From: Delphinus delphis | Taxonomy: Eukaryota; Chordata; Mammalia; Artiodactyla; Delphinidae | Direction of reading: 5' to 3' | Assembly: GCF_949987515.2 (NCBI RefSeq) | Contig: NW_027192658.1 | Location: forward strand, 3,286,001-3,350,000 | DNA length: 64,000 bases | Shown: positions 25,192 through 36,248 of the stretch, piece by piece | Numbering within the stretch: the stretch's first letter is position 1 | Layout of the letters: every line of letters starts with the position of its first letter | Translations under genes and position numbers: made by a program | The notes under the pieces: model-generated | Told to the model about the DNA's origin: nothing | Database searches by the model: none | Seen by the model: the letters and a program-made list of their open reading frames with translations, nothing else

Positions 25192-26771
25192 TTGGCCAAA
25201 AAGGGCGTATGCGTTTTTTCCTGAATATATTCAGGAAAAAACGCATACGCCCTTTTTGGACAACCAAGCAAGCTTGCAAAGGAAATCTGCACTACAATGA
25301 AGTCTCACTTCCCCCCGGTCAAAAGGGCCATCTGAAAAAAGTGTAAAATCCAGAAAGGCAGGACAGGCCATGGAGAACTGGGAGCCTTGTTATGCTGATG
25401 GGCGGGATGTAAATTACCAACAGACACTCAGGAGAAGTGTATGGTGTTTCCTGAAACATCTAAAAAACAAAGGAACAGAGCCTAGGGCACTGCCACTTAT
25501 GGTCTTATAACTTAGGGAAATTAAAATCAAAAAGACACAGCCACCCCAAAGTTTGGGACGCCTCTGTTTACAAGAACCTCGTTTACAGTACAAGTTCAAC
25601 ATCGCAGAAAGTGAAAAATGGATAAAGAACTTGTGGTACTTACGTACAATGCAGTATCACTCAGCAATGAAATCTATGTCATCAGGCCCGTAGCAGCATA
25701 ATGAGTAGATTCAGGTACGATGATTCTAACTGAAATAAGTCACACAGAAAAAGAAACATCATAAGATATCAGTAATACACGGAATGTAAACTTGGCTACA
25801 CAGGAACTGAATTCCAAAACAGAACAGGTTCTCAAATTTAGAAAACCAACTTATGCTTGCTTAAGGGGAAAGGTGAGTTGGGGTGCTGCATAAAACCAGA
25901 GATTGAAATGAGCACAGATAAAGTTCCTTAAGCCAAATATGGAATAGACAAGAGCTACTCCTTGCTCAACGAAATGGACTCAACACCGCATATTAAACGC
26001 CTAAGAATGTACCTGACTAGTAAGTATCTTAAAACCTATGGATTGCTATGTCTCTGAAAGAGAATCAAGCATGTGTACAGGGGCATAAACGCAGCAGTGA
26101 TAGGATTGGAGAGGTCCGGTGAGCAAATGAAGACCCTTTGAAGTCATATTGCATGGTACCCATTCCACGGGTTTCAACTACCCAGGTTTTAGGTATTCTT
26201 CCTTCAGCTAAAACATGCATGTGGAACCCAGAGTATGATCAACCATGTGATCGGGAGACGTGTTCAAATATGTCTCAGTTTTCCTCCCCTGGTACTCGGG
26301 TGCAACATTCCAGACGCTTTACTAACACTCTCCCCACTTGGAGAGTCAGCGCCTTTAACCTCCTGTTTGGTCCAGTTTGCAATTTCTGCGGAAGATGAAC
26401 AGGAATAGCGAGAACCAATGAGAGGCTAGCTGGAGGTGTCTGGACGGGCAAATTTAACTCTCATTTCCCACCAGGAAGAGGAAATAACCAAAGGCTCAGC
26501 GTGCCGTGCCGGAACCAGATTAGGGCCTGAAGCCATCCTGCGGTGTTGCGGCCAGGTCACAAGAAAGCGAGTTGAAGAAAGGAGCTCAGGGGCACTGTAA
26601 TTCACAAACCTGCAGAGTTATAAATGACAGCTATCGTCCAAAAATAGACTGAAGTAAGGCTGCCAAGAGGACTTGAAAGCGGGGCAGAATTGCAGGAAAC
26701 CGATTTCAGGAGGTAGACTGGAATTGCATTGAAAGCATAGGAAAAGAGGCAGAACGTCCACAATGATGCAC
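25192..26771 (+). repeat. Satellite monomer M16 (B-to-A hybrid)
   Basis: Palindrome end TTGGACAA as in M13. Reads B-type up to ATCGCAG (25601-25607) and A-type from AACTTGTGG (25628), so the switch lies within about 20 bp; later it shows the B marker CATGTGATCGGGAG. M22, 9,477 bp downstream, has the same breakpoint and is its copy. Confidence 0.9.
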
Positions 26772-26890
26772 TTGGCCAAAAAGGGCGTATGCGTTTTTTC
26801 CTGAATATATTCAGGAAAAAACGCATACGCCCTTTTTGGCCAACCAAGCCAACTTGCAAAGGAAATCTGCACTACAATGAAGTCTCACTT
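26590..26890. repeat. Near-invariant core flanking the palindrome (representative copy)
   Basis: About 300 bp, from GGGGCACTGTAATTCACAAA through the palindrome to GCACTACAATGAAGTCTCAC, is nearly the same in A-form, B-form and hybrid monomers, while the rest of the monomer differs between forms. The few changes here (AAATAGAC/AAATATAC, TTGCAGG/TTGCTGG, AAGCAAGC/AAGCAAAC) do not follow the A/B split. In the diverged left-edge monomer close similarity to the core resumes abruptly near 1420, inside this segment. Conversion centred on the palindrome or functional constraint could explain it; the sequence alone does not decide. Confidence 0.7.
26772..26843. repeat. 72-bp perfect palindrome, one per monomer (representative copy)
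   Basis: Two 36-base arms meet with no spacer; the arm begins TTGGCCAAAAAGGGCGTATG and ends CCTGAATA at the centre. Copies start at 1500, 3080, 4660, 6239, 7818, 9397, 10976, 12556, 14135, 15714, 17293, 18873, 20453, 22032, 23612, 25192, 26772, 28351, 29930, 31510, 33090, 34669, 36249, 37829, 39409, 40989, 42569, 44149, 45729, 47308, 48888, 50466, 52046, 53622, 55201, 56781, 58361 and 59941. By eye 19 of 38 are perfect, 13 have one mismatched pair, and six (1500, 3080, 36249, 48888, 52046, 59941) are worse. The outer TTGGCCAAAAAG and the right-hand CTTTTTGGCCAACC resemble the ends of mariner-type fold-back elements of ruminants and cetaceans, the source of the bovine mir-2284/2285 hairpins. 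That origin is recalled and inferred. Confidence 0.95.
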
Positions 26891-27681
26891 CCCCCCGGTC
26901 AAAAGGGCCATCTGAAAAAAGTGTAAAATCCAGAAAGGCAGGACAGGCCATGGAGAACTGGGAGCCTTGTTATGCTGATGGGCGGGATGTAAATTGCCAA
27001 CAGACACTCGGGAGAAGTGTATGGTGTTTCCTGAAACATCTAAAAAACAAAGCAACAGAGCCTAGGGCACTTCCACTTATGGTCCTATAGCTTAGGGAAA
27101 TTAAAATCAAAAAGACACAGCCACCCCAAAGTTTGGGACGCCTCTGTTTACAAGAACCTCGTTTACCGTACAAGTTCAATATCACAGAAAGTGAAAAATG
27201 GATAAAGAACTTGTGGTACTTACGTACAATGCAGTATCACTCAGCAATGAAATCTATGTCATCAGGACCGTAGCAGCATAATGAGTGGATTCAGGTACGA
27301 TGATTCTAACTGAAATAAGTCACACAGAAAAAGAAACATCATAAGATATCAGTAATACACGGAATGTAAACTTGGCTACACAGGAACTGCATTCCAAAAC
27401 AGAACAGGGTCTCAAATTTAGAAAACCAACTTATGCTTGCTTAAGGGGAAAGGTGAGTTGGGGTGCTGCATAAAACCAGAGATTGAAATGAGCACAGATA
27501 AAGTTCCTTAAGCTAAATATGGAATAGACAAGAGCTACTCCTTGCTCAACGAAATGGACTCAACACCCCATATTAAAAGCCTAAGAATGTACCTGACTAG
27601 TAAGTATCTTAAAACCTATGGATTGCTATGTCTCCAAAAGAGAATCAAGCGTGTGTACAGGGGCATAAACGCAGCAGTGAT
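26852..27681 (+). mobile_element. L1 3'-end-derived part of the monomer (representative copy)
   Basis: Roughly offsets +80 to +910 of every monomer follow the order of an L1 3' end: last part of ORF2, then 3' untranslated region. Direct support is the genuine L1 at 60731. Satellite ACAATGAAGTCTCACTTCC matches ACAATGAGGTATCACCTCAC; GGTCAAAAGGGCCATCTGAA matches GGTAGAATAGGCATCATTGA; satellite TGGATAAAGAACTTGTGGTAC matches GCATAAAGCTGTGGTAC; TATCACTCAGCAATGAAA matches TATTACTCAGCCATGAAA. The later part (ACTTATGCTTGCTTAAGGGG, then GACAAGAGCTACTCCTTGCT) resembles the 3' untranslated region of an older artiodactyl L1 rather than the young flanking copy (recalled consensus). No coding capacity remains. 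Confidence 0.85.
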
Positions 27682-28350
27682 AGGATTGGAGAGGTTCGGT
27701 GAGCAAATGAAGACCCTTTGAAGACATATTGCATGGTACCCATTCCACGGGTCTCAACTCTCCAGGTTTTAGGTATTCTTCCTTCAGCTAAAACACGCAT
27801 GTGGAACCCAGAGTATGATCAACCGTGTGAACGGGAGACGTCTTCAAATATGTCTCAGTTTTCCTCCCCTGGTACTCGGGTGCAACATTCCAGACGCTTT
27901 ACTAACACTCTCCCCACTTGGAGAGTCAGCGCCTTTAACCTCCTGTTTGGTCCAGTTTGCAATTTCTGCGGAAGATGAACAGGAATAGGGAAACCAATGA
28001 GACACTAGCTGGAGGTGTCTGGACGGGCAAATTTAACTCTCATTTCCCACCAGGAAGAGGAAATAACCAAAGGCTCAGCGTGCCGTGCCGGAACCAGATT
28101 AGGGCCTGAAGCCATGCTGCGGTGTTGCGGCCAGGTCACAAGAAAGCGAGTTGAAGAAAGGAGCTTAGGGGCACTGTAATTCACAAACCTGCAGAGTTAT
28201 AAATGACAGCTATCGTCCAAAAATAGACTGAAGTAAGGCTGCCAAGAAGACTTGAAAGCGGGGCAGAATTGCAGGAAACCGATTTCAGGAGGTAGACTGG
28301 AATTGCATTGAAAGCATAGGAAAAGAGGCAGAACGTCCACAATGATGCAC
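27682..28350 (+). repeat. Unrecognised ~670-bp part of the monomer (representative copy)
   Basis: Offsets about +910 to +1579 of each monomer. I see no similarity to L1, SINE, LTR or tRNA sequence. It carries most of the secondary A/B differences: A-form monomers tend to read CACGTGAACGGGAG or CATGTGAATGGGAG where B-form monomers read CATGTGATCGGGAG. The last ~190 bp, next to the following palindrome, is almost invariant across the array. The short open frames on both strands here recur only because the monomers do. Confidence 0.6.
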
Positions 28351-29929
28351 TTGGCCAAAAAGGGCGTATGCGTTTTTTCCTGAATATATTCAGGAAAAAA
28401 CGCATACGCCCTTTTTGGCCAACCAAGCAAGCTTGCAAAGGAAATCTGCACTACAATGAAGTCTCACTTCCCCCTCGTCAAAAGGGCCATCTGAAAAAAT
28501 GGTAAAATCCAGAAAGGCAGGACAGGCCATGGAGAAGTGGGAGCCTTGTTATGCTGATGGGCGGGATGTAAATTGCCAACAACCACTCGGGAGAAGTGTA
28601 TGGTGTTTCCTGAAACATCTAAAAAACAAAGCAACAGAACCTAGGGCACTTCCACTTATGGTCCTATAGCTTAGGGAAATTAAAATCAAAAAGACACAGC
28701 CACCCCAAAGTTTGGAACGGCTCTGTTTACAAGAACCTCGTTTACAGTACAAGTTCAACATCGCAGAAAGTGAAAAATGGATAAAGAAGTTGTGGTATTT
28801 ACTTACAAACAATATCACTCAGCAATGAAATCTGTGTCATCAGGCCCTTAGCAGCACAATGAGTGGATTCAGGTATGATGATTCTAACTGAAATAAGTCA
28901 CACAGAAAAAGAAACATCATAAGATATCACTAATACATGGAATGTAAACTTGGCTACACAGGAACTGAATTACAGAACAGAAGAGCGTCTCAAATTTAGA
29001 AAACCAACTTATGCTTGCTTAAGGGGAAAGGTGAGTTGGGGTGCTGCATAAAACCAGAGATTGAAATGAGCACAGATAAAGTTCCTTAAGCCAAATATGG
29101 AATAGACAAGAGCTACTCCTTGCTCAACGAAATGGACTCAACACCGCATATTAAACGCCTAAGAATGTACCTGACTAGTAAGTATCTTAAAACCTATGGA
29201 TTGCTATGTCTCCGAAAGAGAATCAAGCATGTGTACAGGGGCATAAACGCAGCAGTGATAGGATTGGAGATGTTCGGTGAGCAAATGAAGACCCTTTGAA
29301 GTCATATTGCATGGTACCCATTCCACGGGTTTCAACTACCCAGGTTTTAGGTATTCTTCCTTCAGCTAAAACATGCATGTGGAACCCAGAGTATGATCAA
29401 CCATGTGATCGGGAGACGTGTTCAAATATGTCTCAGTTTTCGTACCCTGGTACTCAGGTGCAACATTCCAGATGCTTTACTAACACTCTCCCGACTTGGA
29501 GAGTCAGTCCCTTCAACCTCCTGTTTGGCCCAGTTTACAATTTCTGTGGAAGATGAACAGGAATAGCGAGAACCAATGAGAGACTAGCTGGAGGTGTCTG
29601 GATGGGCAAATTTAACTCTCATTTCCCACCAGGAAGAGGAATTAACCAAAGGCTCAGCGTGCCGTGCCGGAACCAGATTAGGGCCTTAAGCCATCCTGCG
29701 GTGTTGCGGCCAGCTCAAAAGAAAGCGAGTTGAAGAAAGGAGCTCAGGGGCACTGTAATTCACAAACCTGCAGAGTTATAAATGACAGCTATCGTCCAAA
29801 AATAGACTGAAGTAAGGCTGCCAAGAGGACTTGAAAGCGGGGCAGAATTGCAGGAAACCGATTTCAGGAGGTAGACTGGAATTGCATTGAAAGCATAGGA
29901 AAAGAGGCAGAACGTCCACAATGATGCAC
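28351..29929 (+). repeat. Satellite monomer M18 (B-form)
   Basis: Perfect palindrome. Shares CAACAACCACTCGGGAG, TACATGGAATG and GAACAGAAGAGCGTC with M21 and M26, so one B lineage is present in three places. Confidence 0.9.
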
Positions 29930-31509
29930 TTGGCCAAAAAGGGCGTATGCGTTTTTTCCTGAATATATTCAGGAAAAAACGCATACGCCCTTTTTGGCCA
30001 ACCAAGCAAGCTTGCAAAGGAAATCTGCACTACAATGAAGTCTCACTTCCCCCCGGTCAAAAGGGCCATCTGAAAAAAGTGTAAAATCCAGAAAGGCAGG
30101 ACAGGCCATGGAGAACTGGGAGCCTTGTTATGCTGATGGGCGGGATGTAAATTACCAACAGACACTCAGGAGAAGTGTATGGTGTTTCCTGAAACATCTA
30201 AAAAACAAAGCAACAGAGCCTAGGGCACTTCCACTTATGGTCCTATAGCATAGGGAAATTAAAATCAAAAAGACACAGCCACCCCAAAGTTTGGAACGGC
30301 TCTGTTTACAAGAACCTCGTTTACAGTACAAGTTCAACATCGGAGAAAGTGGAAAATGGATAAAGAAGTTGTGGTATTCACTTACAATGCAGTATCACTC
30401 AGCAATGAAATCTATGTCATCAGGCCCTTAGCAGCACAATGACTGGATTCAGGTATGATGATTCTAACTGAAATAAGTCACACAGAAAAAGAAACATCAT
30501 AAGATATCAGTAATACACGGAATGGAAACTTGGCTACACAGGAACTGAATTACAGAACAGAACAGGGTCTCAAATTTAGAAAACCAACTTATGCTTGCTT
30601 AAGGGGAAAGGTGAGTTGGGGTGCTGCATAAAACCAGAGATTGAAATGAGCACAGATAAAGTTCCTTAAGCCAAATATTGAATACACAAGAGCTACTCCT
30701 TGCTCAACGAAATGGACTCAACACCCCATATTAAACGCCTAAGAATGTACCTGACTAGTAAGTATCTTAAAACCTATGGATTGCTATGTCTCTGAAAGAG
30801 AATCAAGCATGTGTACAGGGGCATACACGCAGCAGTGATAGGATTGGAGAGGTTCGGTGAGCAAATGAAGACCCTTTGAAGTCATATTGCATGGTACCCA
30901 TTCCAAGGGTTTCACCTACCCAGGTTTAAGGTATTCTTCCTTCAGCTAAAACATGCATGTGGAACCTAGAGTATGATCAATCATGTGATCAGGAGACGTG
31001 TTCAAATATGTCTCAGTTTTCGTACCCTGGTACTCGGGTGCAACATTCCAGACGCTTTACTAACACTCTCCCGACTTGGAGAGTCAGTCCCTTTAACCTC
31101 CTGTTTGGCCCAGTTTGCAATTTCTGCGGAAGATGAAGAGGAATAGCGAGAACCAATGAGAGACTAGCTGGAGGTGTCTGAACGGGCAAATTTAACTCTC
31201 ATTTCCCACCAGGAAGAGGAATTAACCAAAGGCTCAGCGTGCCATGCCGGAACCAGATTAGGGCCTGAAGACATCCTGCGGTGTTGCGGCCAGGTCACAA
31301 GAAAGCGAGTTGAAGAAAGGAGCTCAGGGGCACTGTAATTCACAAACCTGCAGAGTTATAAATGACAGCTATCGTCCAAAAATAGACTGAAGTAAGGCTG
31401 CCAAGAGGACTTGAAAGCGGGGCAGAATTGCAGGAAACCGATTTCAGGAGGTAGACTGGAATTGCATTGAAAGCATAGGAAAAGAGGCAGAACGTCCACA
31501 ATGATGCAC
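29930..31509 (+). repeat. Satellite monomer M19 (B-form variant)
   Basis: Perfect palindrome. Private markers TTCCAAGGGTTTCACC, CATGTGATCAGGAG and CTTAGCAGCACAATGACTGG recur in M24, 7,899 bp downstream. Confidence 0.9.
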
Positions 31510-33089
31510 TTGGCCAAAAAGGGCGTATGCGTTTTTTCCTGAATATATTCAGGAAAAAACGCATACGCCCTTTTTGGCCAACCAAGCAAACTTGCAAAGG
31601 AAATCTGCACTACAATGAAGTCTCACTTCTCCCCGGTCAAAAGGTCCATCTGAAAAAAGTGTAAAATCCAGAAAGGCAGGACAGGCCATGGAGAACTGGG
31701 AGCCTTGTTATGCTGATGGGCGGGATGTAAATTGCCAACAGACACTCAGGAGAAGTGTATGGTGTTTCCTGAAACATCTAAAAAACAAAGCAACAGACCC
31801 TAGGGCACTTCCACTTATGGTCCTATAGCTTAGGGAAATTAAAATCAAAAAGACACAGCCACCCCAAAGTTTGGGACGCCTCCGTTTACAAGAACCTCGT
31901 TTACCGTACAAGTTCAATATCACAGAAAGTGAAAAATGGATAAAGAACTTGTGGTACTTACGTACAATGCAGTATCACTCAGCAATGAAATCTATGTCAT
32001 CAGGCCCATAGCAGCATAATGAGTGGATTCAGGTACGATGATTCTAACTGAAATAAGTCACACAGAAAAAGAAACATCATAAGATATCACTAATACACGG
32101 AATGTAAACTTGGCTACACAGGAACTGCATTCCAAAACAGAACAGGGTCTCAAATTTAGAAAACCAACTTATGCTTGGTTAAGGGGAAAGGTGAGTTGGG
32201 GTGCTGCATAAAACCAGAGATTGAAATGAGCACAGATAAAGTTCCTTAAGCCAAATATGGAATAGACAAGAGCTACTCCTTGCTCAACGAAATGGACTCA
32301 ACACCCCATATTAAACGCCTAAGAATGTACCTGACTAGTAAGTATCTTAAAACCTATGGATTGCTATGTCTCCAAAAGAGAATCAAGCGTGTGTACAGGG
32401 GCATAAACGCAGCAGTGATAGGATTGGAGAGGTTCGGTGAGCAAATGAAGACCCTTTGAAGTCATATTGCATGGTACCCATTCCACAGGTCTCAACTCTC
32501 CAGGTTTAAGGTATTCTTCCTTCAGCTAAAACATGCCTGGGGAACCCAGAGTATGATCAACCACGTGAATGGGAGACGTGTTCAAATATGTCTCAGTTTC
32601 CCTCCCCTGGTACTCGGGTGCAACATTCCAGACGCTTTACTAACACTCTTCCGTCTTGGAGAGTCAGTTCCTTTAACCTCCTGTTTGGCCCAGTTTGCAA
32701 TTTCTGCGGAAGATGAACAGGAATAGCGAGAACCAATGAGAGGCTAGCTGGAGGTGTCTGGACAGGCAAATTTAACTCTCATTTCCCACCAGGAAGAGGA
32801 ATTAACCAAAGGCTCAGCGTGCCGTGCCGGAACCAGATTAGGGCCTGAAGCCATCCTGCGGTGTTGTGGCCAGCTCACAAGAAACCGAGTTGAAGAAAGG
32901 AGCTCAGGGGCACTGTAATTCACAAACCTGCAGAGTTATAAATGACAGCTATCGTCCAAAAATAGACTGAAGTAAGGCTGCCAAGAGGACTTGAAAGCGG
33001 GGCAGAATTGCAGGAAACCGATTTCAGGAGGTAGACTGGAATTGCATTGAAAGCATAGGAAAAGAGGCAGAACGTCCACAATGATGCAC
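31510..33089 (+). repeat. Satellite monomer M20 (A-form)
   Basis: Perfect palindrome. Belongs to the M7/M11/M14 sub-lineage (AAGCAAACTTG, CATGCCTGGGGAACC), now separated from M14 by five monomers. Confidence 0.9.
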
Positions 33090-34668
33090 TTGGCCAAAAA
33101 GGGCGTATGCGTTTTTTCCTGAATATATTCAGGAAAAAACGCATACGCCCTTTTTGGCCAACCAAGCAAGCTTGCAAAGGAAATCTGCACTACAATGAAG
33201 TCTCACTTCCCACTCGTCAAAAGGGCCATCTGAAAAAAGGGTAAAATCCAGAAAGGCAGGACAGGCCATGGAGAAGTGGGAGCCTTGTTATGCTGATGGG
33301 CGGGATGTAAATTGCCAACAACCACTCGGGAGAAGTGTATGGTGTTTCCTGAAACATCTAAAAAACAAAGCAACAGAACCTAGGGCACTTCCACTTATGG
33401 TCCTATAGCTTAGGGAAATTAAAATCAAAAAGACACAGCCACCCCAAAGTTTGGAACGGCTCTGTTTACAAGAACCTCGTTTACAGTACAAGTTCAACAT
33501 CGCAGAAAGTGAAAAATGGATAAAGAAGTTGTGGTATTTACTTACAAACAATATCACTCAGCAATGAAATCTGTGTCATCAGGCCCTTAGCAGCACAATG
33601 AGTGGATTCAGGTATGATGATTCTAACTGAAATAAGTCACACAGAAAAAGAAACATCATAAGATATCACTAATACATGGAATGTAAACTTGGCTACACAG
33701 GAACTGAATTACAGAACAGAAGAGCGTCTCAAATTTAGAAAACCAACTTATGCTTGCTTAAGGGGAAAGGTGAGTTGGGGTGCTGCATAAAACCAGAGAT
33801 TGAAATGAGCACAGATAAAGTTCCTTAAGCCAAATATGGAATAGACAAGAGCTACTCCTTGCTCAACAAAATGGACTCAACACCCCATATTAAACGCCTA
33901 AGAATGTACCTGACTAGTAAGTATCTTAAAACCTATGGATTGCTATGTCTCCGAAAGAGAATCAAGCATGTGTACAGGGGCATAAACGCAGCAGTGATAG
34001 GATTGGAGAGGTTCGGTGAGCAAATGAAGACCCTTTGAAGTCATATTGCATGGTACCCATTCCACGGGTTTCAACTACCCAGGTTTTAGGTATTCTTCCT
34101 TCAGCTAAAACATGCATGTGGAACCCAGAGTATGATCAACCATGTGATCGGGAGACGTGTTCAAATATGTCTCAGTTTTCCTCCCCTGGTACTCGGGTGC
34201 AACATTCCAGACGCTTTACTAACACTCTCCCCACTTGGAGAGTCAGCGCCTTTAACCTCCTGTTTGGCCCAGTTTGCAATTTCTGCGGAAGATGAACAGG
34301 AATAGCGAGAACCAATGAGAGACTAGATGGAGGTGTCTGGACGGGCAAATTTAACTCTCATTTCCCACCAGGAAGAGGAAATAACCAGAGGCTCAGCGTG
34401 CCGTGCCGGAACCAGATTAGGGCCTGAAGCCATCCTGCGGTGTTGCGGCCAGGTCACAAGAAAGCGAGTTCAAGAAAGGAGCTCAGGGGCACTGTAATTC
34501 ACAAACCTGCAGAGTTATAAATGACAGCTATCGTCCAAAAATACACTGAAGTAAGGCTGCCAAGAGGACTTGAAAGCGGGGCAGAATTGCAGGAAACCGA
34601 TTTCAGGAGGTAGACTGGAATTGCATTGAAAGCATAGGAAAAGAGGCAGAACGTCCACAATGATGCAC
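33090..34668 (+). repeat. Satellite monomer M21 (B-form)
   Basis: Perfect palindrome. First half copies M18 (4,739 bp upstream); from about 34035 it follows M15, with GAGAGTCAGCGCC. The changeover is in the 33890-34035 region, making it a mosaic of two B lineages. Confidence 0.9.
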
Positions 34669-36248
34669 TTGGCCAAAAAGGGCGTATGCGTTTTTTCCTG
34701 AATATATTCAGGAAAAAACGCATACGCCCTTTTTGGACAACCAAGCAAGCTTGCAAAGGAAATCTGCACTACAATGAAGTCTCACTTCCCCCCGGTCAAA
34801 AGGGCCATCTGAAAAAAGTGTAAAATCCAGAAAGGCAGGACAGGCCATGGAGAACTGGGAGCCTTGTTATGCTGATGGGCGGGATGTAAATTACCAACAG
34901 ACACTCAGGAGAAGTGTATGGTGTTTCCTGAAACATCTAAAAAACAAAGGAACAAAGCCTAGGGCACTGCCACTTATGGTCCTATAGCTTAGGGAAATTA
35001 AAATCAAAAAGACACAGCCACCCCAAAGTTTGGGACGCCTCTGTTTACAAGAACCTCGTTTACAGTACAAGTTCAACATCGCAGAAAGTGAAAAATGGAT
35101 AAAGAACTTGTGGTACTTACGTACAATGCAGTATCACTCAGCAATGAAATCTATGTCATCAGGCCCATAGCAGCATAATGAGTAGATTCAGGTACGATGA
35201 TTCTAACTGAAATAAGTCACACAGAAAAAGAAACATCATAAGATATCAGTAATACACGGAATGTAAACTTGGCTACACAGGAACTGAATTCCAAAACAGA
35301 ACAGGTTCTCAAATTTAGAAAACCAACTTATGCTTGCTTAAGGGGAAAGGTGAGTTGGGGTGCTGCATAAAACCAGAGATTGAAATGAGCACAGATAAAG
35401 TTCCTTAAGCCAAATATGGAATAGACAAGAGCTACTCCTTGCTCAACGAAATGGACTCAACACCGCATATTAAACGCCTAAGAATGTACCTGACTAGTAA
35501 GTATCTTAAAACCTATGGATTGCTATGTCTCTGAAAGAGAATCAAGCATGTGTACAGGGGCATAAACGCAGCAGTGATAGGATTGGAGAGGTCCGGTGAG
35601 CAAATGAAGACCCTTTGAAGTCATATTGCATGGTACCCATTCCACGGGTTTCAACTACCCAGGTTTTAGGTATTCTTCCTTCAGCTAAAACATGCATGTG
35701 GAACCCAGAGTATGATCAACCATGTGATCGGGAGACGTGTTCAAATATGTCTCAGTTTTCCTCCCCTGGTACTCGGGTGCAACATTCCAGACGCTTTACT
35801 AACACTCTCCCCACTTGGAGAGTCAGCGCCTTTAAACTCCTGTTTGGCACAGTTTGCAATTTCTGCGGAAGATGAACAGGAATAGCGAGAACCAATGAGA
35901 GGCTAGCTGGAGGTGTCTGGACGGGCAAATTTAACTCTCATTTCCCACCAGGAAGAGGAAATAACCAAAGGCTCAGCGTGCCGTGCCGGAACCAGATTAG
36001 GGCCTGAAGCCATCCTGCGGTGTTGCGGCCAGGTCACAAGAAAGCGAGTTGAAGAAAGGAGCTCAGGGGCACTGTAATTCACAAACCTGCAGAGTTATAA
36101 ATGACAGCTATCGTCCAAAAATAGACTGAAGTAAGGCTGCCAAGAGGACTTGAAAGCGGGGCAGAATTGCAGGAAACCGATTTCAGGAGGTAGACTGGAA
36201 TTGCATTGAAAGCATAGGAAAAGAGGCAGAACGTCCACAATGATGCAC
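34669..36248 (+). repeat. Satellite monomer M22 (B-to-A hybrid)
   Basis: Same B-to-A switch as M16 and the same palindrome end TTGGACAA. Private changes include AACAAAGCC and TTTAAACTCC. Confidence 0.9.

Larger units (their letters stand above)
15783..25405 (+). repeat. Three-monomer tandem duplication (4,739-bp period)
   Basis: The sequence from 15783 to about 20667 repeats from 20522 to about 25405. By eye the copies are almost identical; one difference is at about 22164 (CAAACGG against CAAAAGG). The left limit falls at the end of a palindrome; the right limit is set by GCGGGAGGTAAATTG at 20665 against GCGGGATGTAAATTA at 25404. Confidence 0.85.
26772..28350 (+). repeat. Satellite monomer M17 (A-form)
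   Basis: Perfect palindrome. Distinctive later half (GAAGACATATTGCATGG, CGTGTGAACGGGAGACGTCTT), shared with M25 12,637 bp downstream. Confidence 0.9.

Noticed and set aside
26138..26398. Recurrent 86-codon plus-strand open frame in the unrecognised half of the monomer
   Set aside because: Interrupted in some monomers, no known domain, and opposed by other frames on the minus strand; explained by repetition alone.
26772..26843. Palindrome as a transcription terminator
   Set aside because: It resembles a stem with T-run in outline, but intrinsic terminators are not a feature of mammalian DNA and no gene lies upstream.
26602..26872. Overlapping 84- and 85-codon minus-strand open frames across the palindrome, present in nearly every monomer
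   Set aside because: They are repeated because the monomer is repeated and this segment is homogenised. Differences between copies show no coding pattern, the reading passes through the palindrome, and the DNA is L1-derived or unrecognised satellite.
26852..27681. Intact retrotransposon inside the satellite
   Set aside because: Only the degraded 3' end of L1 is present; no open reading frame with an enzymatic motif remains.
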